From Demequinaceae bacterium (GTDB taxonomy: Bacteria; Actinomycetota; Actinomycetes; Actinomycetales; Demequinaceae), in NCBI GenBank assembly GCA_016933155.1, contig JAFGBM010000007.1, forward strand, positions 62,001 through 126,000: 64,000 nt of DNA, written 5' to 3'. How positions within the stretch are numbered: the stretch's first letter is position 1; every line of letters starts with the position of its first letter. The position numbers and the translations under genes are program-made. The notes beneath the pieces are model-generated. The model saw only the letters and a list, made by a program, of their open reading frames with translations. It was not told the origin of the DNA and searched no databases. Shown in pieces: positions 40,609-48,430 of the stretch.

Positions 40609-40767
40609 GTTGAGGCGGGAGGGGCCGACGACTCGTTAGGGTTAACTGGCATAGCGTCGTGTTCGATGGCGTTGAGTTGGCTCGAATTGGATGGTGGCTG
40701 CGGCACTGCAGGTCCGCGCCGTTGCGGCACCTCACCTGAGCCGAGGTCCGCGTTCCGCGTTCCCGTT
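40609..40767 (+). other. Left flank of the accessory island, no gene seen
   Basis: 159 bp between the convergent ends of the c-di-GMP gene and the last island gene. Base composition drops here compared with the left side. I found no hairpin terminator, tRNA fragment or convincing direct repeat with the right flank. Confidence 0.5.
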
Positions 40768-41448
40768 CTAGAAGAGCCGCCCTTCCTGACGCGCGACCGA
40801 TCGACGCACACCCTGCCGACGGTTCGTCTTTGGCAGCTTCCGGAACCGAACTCGATCCGTGAAGAGCGTGCGCGCGAGGGCCATGGTCTCGCATACGGAC
40901 GGCGCGTACACGACAAACAGGTTGTCGCGGTCGCTCGCAAGTTCAACACCGCAACCCGCTGAAGATGCCAGCAGTTCAAGGAGTCGCATGCGCGGTTCGT
41001 CTCCCGCGAAGTAGACAATCGGGTTGGGCGACCACGAAGCGTCGTTGGGGTGGCTCCTACAGCTAGCTGCGGGGTAGAAGCCTGCGTTGGAAAGCGCGAA
41101 GACAAGTCCGGCGACGCCAAGTTCAAGGCCCTCAAGGCCCTGAAACCTGGAGTCGATGTCTGAGACGTCCGGGATATCGTCGTCGTCCCACTGCCCATCG
41201 AAGGATTCGAGCGCCGCCGCCAACGTGTCGAATTCGAGCTCCGTCGTGGCGCGAGTCCCGACGTAGTCTGCAGCCAGAGTCTCGGATTCTAGGAGGGTCG
41301 CAGTCTCGAACGTCCCGACGGCCACAATTGGCCGGACGTTTCGGAAGAACCCAAACCCCTCTTCGTCAATGTCGAGCGGCTTTGGGACCCAGAACGAGGC
41401 GTACTTCGGCACGTCGACGACTACTTCCACGTCACATCTGGGGAACAC
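40768..41448 (-). CDS. Uncharacterised acidic protein, last gene of defence cassette
   Basis: I do not recognise this 226-aa protein. The N-terminal half is acidic (FDGQWDDDDIPDVSD). The C-terminal half has a compact alpha/beta pattern: GLELGVAGLVFALSNAGF, then AASCRSHPNDASWS, PIVYFAGDE, and LFVVYAPSVCE. A basic tail (RRQGVRRSVARQ) closes it. The AASCRSHP motif, with adjoining Cys and His, might be functional. GTG 41448 follows GAGG by 5 nt, just after the small Cys-rich gene, so it is co-expressed with the cassette. No signal peptide or membrane helix. Confidence 0.7.
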   Translation of the reverse strand: MFPRCDVEVVVDVPKYASFWVPKPLDIDEEGFGFFRNVRPIVAVGTFETATLLESETLAADYVGTRATTELEFDTLAAALESFDGQWDDDDIPDVSDIDSRFQGLEGLELGVAGLVFALSNAGFYPAASCRSHPNDASWSPNPIVYFAGDEPRMRLLELLASSAGCGVELASDRDNLFVVYAPSVCETMALARTLFTDRVRFRKLPKTNRRQGVRRSVARQEGRLF

Positions 41449-41457
41449 ATTTGCCTC

Positions 41458-41631
41458 TCATCGACAAGCGTCGCGATGCTCACTGCCCGCGCCGACCGGA
41501 AGCGGGCACTTACAGGCCGCTTGCAGACCCGGGGCGCAATACGCGCGTTCGTCCTGTGCTTCGCCAATGGCGCACCCCGCGCCTGTTGGCCAGCCGCGTG
41601 GATTCGGGTTGGGGTCACAATTGCCCGTCAT
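41458..41631 (-). CDS. Small six-cysteine protein (57 aa), translationally coupled
   Basis: The ATG at 41631 overlaps the preceding stop codon as ATGA. The TGA at 41458 lies 9 bp before the next gene, whose Shine-Dalgarno sits in that gap. The 57-aa product has Cys at 5, 20, 32, 40, 42 and 56 and His52; CKC near the middle and NPNPRGWPTG near the start are notable. No leader peptide or hydrophobic stretch is seen, so a metal-binding role is more likely than export. The family is unknown. Support comes mainly from its fit between two coupled genes. Confidence 0.6.
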   Translation of the reverse strand: MTGNCDPNPNPRGWPTGAGCAIGEAQDERAYCAPGLQAACKCPLPVGAGSEHRDACR

Positions 41632-42944
41632 GGTCGCCCAGTCCGGGCGGCGCACGCCAAAGGATCACACGTGTGACGAATGGTCGCCGTCTCGTCGTCG
41701 GTGTGCATGAGTACTGCGAATCGACAGCCTTCGGCGAACCCAAGACTTAGCGCGACACTCCGGAGGCTTGAGAGTTGAGAGGCGCTAGTGTTCCTCCGCA
41801 CGGTCAGCACGCCGAGGTTCCCAGCTAGGGTGAATTGGCGGGACGTTGGCGACATCCGCAGCCCGAGGAACCACGTTAGCCAGCGGCTTACCAGGATCCC
41901 ACTCCCTCGGAGCAATTCTCCGTCGACCTCAAGTTCAATGCCGACGACGGTGCCGTGGACTCGGATGTTCGAAGGTTGATGAGGCTCGACTTCGGGGACC
42001 GGTTCGGCACCCCGTTCCACGAGGTCGTACTGTCCGTCCGGATGGCGACCGACGAGGCTGCTTGAAAGGCACTGCGTCACGCGCCAGACGGAGACCGGAT
42101 ACCGACGTTGCGTCTCGGCGCAGAGCTGCTGGAAGCCGAGCGGCCCCATGTCGCGCAGGACATCGACTACGACATCGGAAGCGCTTTGGTAGTTGCGTAC
42201 CGCCGCTGGGAGATGCCAGTCGGCCAACCCCCATGTACCTTCAGGTCGTAGTTGAGTGAACGAGGGGTCACGGTGCATGCGTGCTGTAAGCGCTCGCTCT
42301 GATCCCCCGACCGCTTGGGCGATCTGCGCACCAGTGCGGGGCTCAACCTCCTTGCGGAGCCAGAGGAATGCCGAGTCCCGCGCTCGGTGTCGCCGTCGAA
42401 CCCACCCAAAGTCGTTCAACTGAAGTGGACTCTTCGGGTGAGACAGGATTTGGATCGCAGGCACTCCATCAGGGAGTCCGAGATCGGAGAGCGCCCTCGT
42501 TGTCTCGGTGCTGGACAGGGGAGCGAGACTCGCCAACTCCACGAAACGGTCGGCGAAGTCGTTCGGGTCTTGGGCCAGGAGACCCCCGTGGGGAGTCCCC
42601 CACACTCGTGGAGGGCCGTACCCAAGCGCGCCAAGAAGTACGCTCCGGGCTGTCAACGCGCTTGTTGGGACGACCTCCTCAATGCGAACTTCGGTGACAA
42701 TGCCCTCGCGTTCAAAGAACATGCCGAGGCTTTGACAGAGCTGCGGATCATTCGCCTCCTGGGCCTCGACCAAGTGCGCCTCGACGCGATGGTAGAGCTG
42801 CCGAACTCGCTCGCGTGTCAACGACAGGCCCTGTGCGATGCCTTCAAGCGTCTGTCCATTAACCCGATGAAGCGCGATCGTCCGCGATCGCTCGGGGAGC
42901 GCGTCCCACGTCTCCGCAAGCCAGTCACAAGTCGTGCTGGTCAT
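41628..42944 (-). CDS. Sigma-region-4-like / winged-helix DNA-binding protein of the cassette
   Basis: ATG 42944 gives 438 aa. The open frame continues 90 codons upstream into the helicase gene, but that part looks like noise. Residues 15-58 (LPERSRTIALHRVNGQTLEG then TRERVRQLYHRVEAHL) match sigma-70 region 4. Two further winged-helix-like segments follow at about 190-245 and 252-312. The first, FLWLRKEVEPRTGAQIAQAV, resembles HARE-type HTH modules. The C-terminal ~120 residues are unassigned. No region 2, so it is not a complete sigma factor. It lies 52 bp after the helicase gene. Role (regulator or DNA reader) is inferred. Confidence 0.72.
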   Translation of the reverse strand: MTSTTCDWLAETWDALPERSRTIALHRVNGQTLEGIAQGLSLTRERVRQLYHRVEAHLVEAQEANDPQLCQSLGMFFEREGIVTEVRIEEVVPTSALTARSVLLGALGYGPPRVWGTPHGGLLAQDPNDFADRFVELASLAPLSSTETTRALSDLGLPDGVPAIQILSHPKSPLQLNDFGWVRRRHRARDSAFLWLRKEVEPRTGAQIAQAVGGSERALTARMHRDPSFTQLRPEGTWGLADWHLPAAVRNYQSASDVVVDVLRDMGPLGFQQLCAETQRRYPVSVWRVTQCLSSSLVGRHPDGQYDLVERGAEPVPEVEPHQPSNIRVHGTVVGIELEVDGELLRGSGILVSRWLTWFLGLRMSPTSRQFTLAGNLGVLTVRRNTSASQLSSLRSVALSLGFAEGCRFAVLMHTDDETATIRHTCDPLACAARTGRP

Positions 42945-42996
42945 CTGGGGCTCGAACGGGGGAGTGGCCCCAGATGGGAGGCGGTGACGTCCCGCA

Positions 42997-44673
42997 CTAG
43001 TCCAGGCCGATCGCTGTCGGGAATTGGAGCCGAACTTCGTCGGCCGCCGTCTCAAGGTCCGCTGCATCGCGAATCCAGTGATCCAGAAGCGAGCCAGCGG
43101 TGGCATCCGAGAACTCGATCCGCGCGGCGCCCGGGAGTGGCAACCGCAACTCCTCGACCTCCCCGCCCCGCAGGGCCGCAATTGATCGCTTGAGGTCGAG
43201 TCCGGCTGCGACACGCCTGATGTCCGTCACAAAGTCCAGAACTCTCAACCGTTCCTTGCCTTCTCTCAGGCGCAGGCCTCGACCCAACTGCTGCACGAAT
43301 ATCCGACGACTGTGAGTCACGCGGAGGAAGGCGATCAAGTTGACATCCGGCACGTCGACACCCTCGTTGAATACGTCGACGCACGTGAGTATTGGCACGC
43401 GCCCGAGACGAAAGGCATTCAGGAGGATCTGCCTCTGCTGGCGCTTGAGTCCGGAGTGCAGATAGGCGGCCCGCCGCCAACTCGGCTCCGAACCTGCAAG
43501 GAGGTGCGCCATGCGCTCCGCATGCTCAATCGTCTGGCAAAACACGATCGCCCGCGGCTCGAGAGTCTCCCGCCAAGCCGACCTGAAGCTGTCGAGGATC
43601 TCGTCGTCACGTTGTGGAAGAAACAGCGCTCGATTCAGTTCCTTGAGCGAGTACCCCTTCTGACTCATGTGGTGGACGAAATCCCAGTCCAAGTTGTCGA
43701 CGTACATTCGATAGTCCACGCTTGCGAGGTATCCAGCCGCCATGCCCTCAGCGATACCCATGCTGAAGGCCGATGGGCCAAACCTCGCGGTGATGTCGAA
43801 GTTGTCCCCGCGCCAGGGCGTGGCCGTAACCCCCAATTGAAGAGCGTCATCGCAGGTGTCGAGCAACTGGGCGAACATCCCTGCTTCGCCGACATGGTGA
43901 GTCTCGTCGACGAGCACCAGGCCAGGACGAAACCCGCTCGCCACGAGCCCTAGGGCAGAGTCGATTGTGCCGACGGTGACTCCCTCAAAGGACGGTGGTT
44001 TGCTATCCCCAGTCAGCACCTGAGTCGGAACCGTCTTGTCCAGGTGGCGCCAGAGCGCCTTCTCAAGTTGCTCAACCAATTCGCGCACGTGAGCGACTAC
44101 TAGAACCGGAGATCCAGGGTGCGACTCGACAAACCGACGGATTACTTCCCCGGCCACTACCGTCTTGCCAAGGCCCGTGGCAAGCACAAGAAGCGCCCGC
44201 CCCGTTCCGGCAAGTTCCGTCTCGACGCGCTCGATTGCCTCCACCTGGTACCCGCGCAAGGCGTACTGAGCAGGCACCCTTGACGGCATCCGATCGAACA
44301 ACTCCGCGAGGGTGGACCCGGTCCATGACTCAACCTCGATGCCGATACGACTCAGCGCCCTCCTGCGGGCCTCAGCAACCGAGTTGAGGCTGGTGTTGGT
44401 CACTACGACAGCGCGGTCCGCTCCGTAGCGCGCCCGGGCGCGCTCGGCGTCGTCGACGCCCGTCCGGCCCACAGGACCGCGGCTGGAGTGCTTGCATTGA
44501 ATCACCCACTCCTGGCGATCCCGGACTGCAAGAAGGTCGGCGCCTTCGTCCCCTGACCCATCGATCATTCGTACATCTGAGAAGCCAAGGTGCCACAGCG
44601 CCCTCTCGGTGGCGTGTGTGAGACCCCTTGGGCCACCCTCCAGTAGCGCAAGTGGGGCCAGGAAGTTCACCAT
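42997..44673 (-). CDS. Mrr-type nuclease / SF2 helicase fusion
   Basis: 558 aa. Residues about 15-115 are a PD-(D/E)xK Mrr-like restriction domain: GSGDEGADLLAV with Asp46, then VIQCKH with Gln59 and Lys61. From about 140 an SF2 helicase follows: LATGLGKT (Lys170), DETH (256-259), TATP (283-286), QQLGRGLRLREGK (461 on). All key residues appear intact. The stop of the ATPase gene is 5 bp upstream, so the two are co-translated. The layout resembles ATP-dependent restriction translocases. Whether it cuts modified or unmodified DNA cannot be read from sequence. Confidence 0.9.
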   Translation of the reverse strand: MVNFLAPLALLEGGPRGLTHATERALWHLGFSDVRMIDGSGDEGADLLAVRDRQEWVIQCKHSSRGPVGRTGVDDAERARARYGADRAVVVTNTSLNSVAEARRRALSRIGIEVESWTGSTLAELFDRMPSRVPAQYALRGYQVEAIERVETELAGTGRALLVLATGLGKTVVAGEVIRRFVESHPGSPVLVVAHVRELVEQLEKALWRHLDKTVPTQVLTGDSKPPSFEGVTVGTIDSALGLVASGFRPGLVLVDETHHVGEAGMFAQLLDTCDDALQLGVTATPWRGDNFDITARFGPSAFSMGIAEGMAAGYLASVDYRMYVDNLDWDFVHHMSQKGYSLKELNRALFLPQRDDEILDSFRSAWRETLEPRAIVFCQTIEHAERMAHLLAGSEPSWRRAAYLHSGLKRQQRQILLNAFRLGRVPILTCVDVFNEGVDVPDVNLIAFLRVTHSRRIFVQQLGRGLRLREGKERLRVLDFVTDIRRVAAGLDLKRSIAALRGGEVEELRLPLPGAARIEFSDATAGSLLDHWIRDAADLETAADEVRLQFPTAIGLD

Positions 44674-44678
44674 GGCGT

Positions 44679-47012
44679 CTAGTTCGTCAGTTCCTGCTGA
44701 AGCAGTTCCACGCTAAGGCGGGTTCGTCGAAGTTGATCGACGCTCGGAACCGATTGAAATGTCAGCAAGGTCGCGATGTCGTTGAGATAGCCGACAATTC
44801 GAGCGAGGCTCAGCCTGCGCGAGGCCTTCGATCCAAGAGTCGAGTACGGACCGACGAAGACCCGGCCTTCCATGAATGCCTCTGGCCAGTTCTCAAGCAC
44901 CTTCACAAGGAACAGCGGGGGAGCGTAGAGAAGGAATCTGCCACTACCACCGAGGCCAACGGTCGCGCCCTCCCCACCGTCGGCTATGAGCGCGCTCTCC
45001 GTGTAGGTCTGCTCGTCGGGGTCCAAGTAGCTCAGTGCGCGCTGCGGATCTTCCGTCACGTTGTCAGCCATTCGTTGCCTGATGTCCGCCACGAGCTCAG
45101 TCGCCTGGGCTCGAATCACACCGTGGTCAATTGCTGTATCCGGGAGGCATGCTGCTCTCAGATCCGACACGATTTGGGCGTGGGTCCGCGTGCTCTCGGC
45201 CTTGACCTTGAGCGAGGCGCAGACTTCGATCAGGACGAGTTCAGAAGGGTCGAAGCCCATCCTGGTGAATGCCTCGTGGGAGAGATCAAGAAACGCCGTC
45301 GCTGTCGTTCCCGGCCCCTGCACAAGCCAGATGGGCGTCACCTGCCCTTCCGCGTCCAGGAGGCGCGTCTTCAGCGCACGTGTCTCCACGCGAATCGAAC
45401 CCAGTGAGGGCAGGCCGTACTCGCGGGTTAGTGCGGGGACTTCCACGCTCTCGGCACGATACGTGTCGAGGCGCTCCTGAAGGGTCTTCGGCTTCTGGGT
45501 CGGGGCAGCACCCCGCTCGCCAAATGCGACGGTGGAGGGATCACTCGCAGTCGTCGCCGAACTCGGAGCCCCAAGTGCAGCCAAGACGGCCGCCTCGTCG
45601 GGGTCGTCTTCTCCGTCGCCAGCAGCCTTCTTCAGTTTGACTTCCTCGACTCGCTTGTCGTGGGCGAGTACCTGTTCCCACCACTTCTGGTCAGTTTCAT
45701 AATCGGGATCACCGTCCCAGTACTTCCTCGCCCAAAGACGCGTTTCTTCGTGTAGCGGCCGACTTCCATCACCCGGGATTAGACACTTCTCGCCAGCATC
45801 GTTTCGACGGAAGCCTTTGTAGAGGCGCGCGAGGGGACTTGTGTTCTCGGCGTAGCCGGCGTTCTTGGCCTTCTGCGGCTGAAGGGGCGCCTCACCACGC
45901 AAGTAGTCGACGGCCGCCTTCCAACCGCGGTCACTATATTCAAAGGCGGTCTTGTCGTAGTGCACGGGGACGTAGTCCAAGTGGATCTCCCCGATGAGCC
46001 GACCGCCTTGGTTGACAAGCTCTATTGGATACTCGACCTCAACACTCGACGTTGGGTCGTTGGGATTCGTCCAGTTGAACAGCCTCTTGTCGTGCTGAAG
46101 GATCTTGCGACCGTTTCGAAGGAAATCGATACCGAAGTCCTGTCGGTCGAGGTGGCGCTGCACGCCGAGCCAGCCGTGGAGTCGCCGCTCGCGCTTGCTG
46201 AGACTCGCACTGCCGCATTGGTCACAGCGCGCCTTGCCGAGGGTTTGCCAGTTCCCGCAGGTGTCGCAAGCGTCGGCCGGCTCAAACTGCTCGTCGATCT
46301 CGATGTACGCAGGGATCACTTCAGCGGCGCTTCCCGCGCCGCGGACCACGAACCGATCATTCCCCCAACGGCAAGGTCGCCGTGGCGCCACCTTCGCTCC
46401 CTGCACCCACAATTCGTACGGGCGGTTATCGAGCAGCCAACTGTACACGCGGCCCAACATCGTCCTCAAAGCGTCCGTGTTGCGCTTGAGCCAGTCCGCC
46501 CGATCCTGAACGAGATGGCTGATCTCGACGCGTGTGCCGTGCTCGCTTGGGTCATCCTTCGGTTCGGTGATGTCCTGCGCATCGAAGTTGGCCTTGAGGG
46601 TGTCAAGGTCGATCTCCACGCCGATCCACTCAAGATCGCCCGCCCTCGTGGTGAGAACACGGGTTCTGCGCCCGAGCCTCGCTGTTGAGACGTTGAAGCC
46701 CATCCCGAAGAGCCCGAGCTTGTCGAAGCGGTCATTGCTTGACCAGCCTGCACGTACCGCCTGCTCAAGCGTTTCCTTGCTCATTCCTCGGCCGTTGTCA
46801 CTTACAACGACCTCGGCGTGTTCAAGGCTCGTCGCGACGCCCGGGAGGCTAACCGTCACCTTGAAGCCGCCGGGCCAACTGGCGCCGGATCGAAATACCT
46901 CGGTGAAGTCATCAAATGCATTGTCGACAAGTTCGGCGATGCATTGCCACTCGTCGAACTCGATTTCGCCAAGCATGCGGAGGATTCTCGGTGCGGGTGT
47001 GATGTCCATCAT
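44679..47012 (-). CDS. GHKL (MORC/MutL/Hsp90-like) ATPase with zinc ribbon
   Basis: 777 aa. The Bergerat fold is visible: ELVDNAFDDF with Asn31, VVSDNGRGM (72-77), and GLFGMGFNVS (100-109). A zinc ribbon with Cys249, 252, 263 and 266 lies between the ATPase part and the S5-like region. A charged linker near 480-530 precedes a C-terminal helical region. The pattern fits the MORC/MutL-like ATPases known beside restriction-modification genes, not histidine kinases (no H-box or receiver). It probably acts as an ATP-gated clamp on DNA for the helicase-nuclease encoded next. Confidence 0.88.
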   Translation of the reverse strand: MMDITPAPRILRMLGEIEFDEWQCIAELVDNAFDDFTEVFRSGASWPGGFKVTVSLPGVATSLEHAEVVVSDNGRGMSKETLEQAVRAGWSSNDRFDKLGLFGMGFNVSTARLGRRTRVLTTRAGDLEWIGVEIDLDTLKANFDAQDITEPKDDPSEHGTRVEISHLVQDRADWLKRNTDALRTMLGRVYSWLLDNRPYELWVQGAKVAPRRPCRWGNDRFVVRGAGSAAEVIPAYIEIDEQFEPADACDTCGNWQTLGKARCDQCGSASLSKRERRLHGWLGVQRHLDRQDFGIDFLRNGRKILQHDKRLFNWTNPNDPTSSVEVEYPIELVNQGGRLIGEIHLDYVPVHYDKTAFEYSDRGWKAAVDYLRGEAPLQPQKAKNAGYAENTSPLARLYKGFRRNDAGEKCLIPGDGSRPLHEETRLWARKYWDGDPDYETDQKWWEQVLAHDKRVEEVKLKKAAGDGEDDPDEAAVLAALGAPSSATTASDPSTVAFGERGAAPTQKPKTLQERLDTYRAESVEVPALTREYGLPSLGSIRVETRALKTRLLDAEGQVTPIWLVQGPGTTATAFLDLSHEAFTRMGFDPSELVLIEVCASLKVKAESTRTHAQIVSDLRAACLPDTAIDHGVIRAQATELVADIRQRMADNVTEDPQRALSYLDPDEQTYTESALIADGGEGATVGLGGSGRFLLYAPPLFLVKVLENWPEAFMEGRVFVGPYSTLGSKASRRLSLARIVGYLNDIATLLTFQSVPSVDQLRRTRLSVELLQQELTN

Positions 47013-47036
47013 TGCCCTTCAGTCCGACCAAGGCCC

Positions 47037-47061
47037 CCCGCTCGGCGGGCCCGCCAGCGGG
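47037..47061 (-). repeat. GC-rich palindrome between methyltransferase and ATPase genes
   Basis: CCCGCT (47037-47042) pairs with AGCGGG (47056-47061), and the intervening bases GGCGGG/CCCGCC pair again, making a long near-perfect hairpin in a 77-bp gap. There is no T-run. It could be an attenuator, mRNA-processing site or operator between the methyltransferase and the effector genes. Confidence 0.5.
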
Positions 47062-47089
47062 CGGGAAGGAAGAAGCCCGCCTCACCGAA

Positions 47090-48430
47090 TCAATGTATCG
47101 CTTGCACGGCCCCGACTGCCTGGCGGGCGTGCAGAACCTCGGAATCCAGTTCCCAACAAGTCTCAAGTCGGGCGCTAACGACGTTCGCAGGCTCCGCGCT
47201 CGAACCAGTCACGAGGGCGGGCCGAGGCAAGGCGGCCGCGATCGCGGTACCGAGTGCCTTTCCCAGAAGCACCGGGACGGCGTTTCCGAGTTGACGCATC
47301 TGTTCGGATCGAGGACCCTCTAGCTTCCAGTCGTCTGGGAACGTCATGAGGCGCGCGACCTCGCGCACGGTGAAGTACCTGATTGTGTGGTCGTCAAGTC
47401 GAACGATGTTCTCGCCACCCGCGACGCCGTGAACGCCAGCCTTTACCGTTTTCGCCGGTTGGTCGAGGGTATTCGCCGTGTGCCCGGAATATTCGCGAGC
47501 GCCCGGCCACCCCACGTGGTGAAGGAATCCCTCGGCTTCGATGCCGTCAACAGGTTGCGGCAATCCCGCTATCGCGTCTCTCACGGTGACCCAGGGCAGC
47601 TTCCCGTCGTCGATCTGGGTCGTCGACGGAGCGTCTTCCGCCTTGAGAAGTCCGTGCCGTTCATGGTACTTGCGCGTCGCGAGGGTGATTGAGAGCGCGG
47701 CTCTGCTGTGAGTCGGTTCCGGGAATGACCATTGGACCCCGAGGTCGCGGCGAAACCCCACCAGGAAGAGGCGCGAGCGGGTCTGTGGCACTCCATAGTC
47801 GGCGGAGTTGATGACCTGGAGCGAGAGATCGTAGTGCTCAGTGGGGTCGCCGACGCTCTGGGTGGACATCAAGCGCATGTCGTGATCGACCCACGATTCG
47901 CCGTCTTTCCGCTCCTCGAATGGGGCGGCGAGTTCGCGACGGATGTAGTTCCAGTAAGGAGCGAAGGCGGGGCGGAGAAGGCCCGGAACGTTCTCGGCGA
48001 GGATTACCCGGGGTCTCGTCTGTCGCACGCACCGGTTGAATTCGGGCCACAGGTTGCGTCCGTCGACGTTGCCCTTGTGCGCACCGCCCTGACTGAACGG
48101 TTGGCAAGGCACTCCTCCTGCCACAAGATCAACCTCGCCCGCAAGGATGGAGAAGTCGACTTCCGAGACGTCACCTTCTATCAGGGGCCACGGGTCTGAT
48201 CTGGTTGCGGGCGGCAGTTCATTGGGCTGATAGTCGACGGCGGAGTTCGCGCGCAGCGTCTCGCAGGCTCTCCGATTCACTTCGTTCAGGAGGAGGTGTC
48301 GGAAACCTGAGGCGTGGAGAGCCATCGCAAGCCCGCCGGCGCCGGAGAAGAGTTCGATGGACGTCCCGGCCTCGCCGTCCGGAGGCGAAGTGTCCAGACC
48401 CATATGGGGGACGCTACCACGGGTGATCAA
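47090..48430 (-). CDS. dcm: C5-cytosine-specific DNA methyltransferase
   Basis: Complete C5 methylase: motif I ELFSGAGGLAMALHASGF, motif IV GGVPCQPFSQGG with catalytic Cys109, motif VI ENVPG, motif VIII QTRSR, then a target-recognition stretch, and LGNAVPV (motif X). The gene symbol denotes the family only; the target site is unknown. TTG 48430 overlaps the upstream stop (TTGA) and has GGAG 6 nt before it; ATG 48403 is the alternative. No vsr gene was found nearby. It likely protects host DNA from the cassette or marks sites for it. Confidence 0.92.
   Translation of the reverse strand: MITRGSVPHMGLDTSPPDGEAGTSIELFSGAGGLAMALHASGFRHLLLNEVNRRACETLRANSAVDYQPNELPPATRSDPWPLIEGDVSEVDFSILAGEVDLVAGGVPCQPFSQGGAHKGNVDGRNLWPEFNRCVRQTRPRVILAENVPGLLRPAFAPYWNYIRRELAAPFEERKDGESWVDHDMRLMSTQSVGDPTEHYDLSLQVINSADYGVPQTRSRLFLVGFRRDLGVQWSFPEPTHSRAALSITLATRKYHERHGLLKAEDAPSTTQIDDGKLPWVTVRDAIAGLPQPVDGIEAEGFLHHVGWPGAREYSGHTANTLDQPAKTVKAGVHGVAGGENIVRLDDHTIRYFTVREVARLMTFPDDWKLEGPRSEQMRQLGNAVPVLLGKALGTAIAAALPRPALVTGSSAEPANVVSARLETCWELDSEVLHARQAVGAVQAIH

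Noticed and set aside
42945-43214. Extra 90 N-terminal codons of the sigma-like gene, overlapping the helicase end
   Set aside because: Low-complexity Arg/Ser-rich translation in the shadow of conserved helicase sequence. ATG 42944 starts just before the recognisable domain.
42315-45407. Plus-strand frames (292, 213 and 259 codons) across the helicase and ATPase genes
   Set aside because: They are antisense to intact conserved domains and show no recognisable fold.
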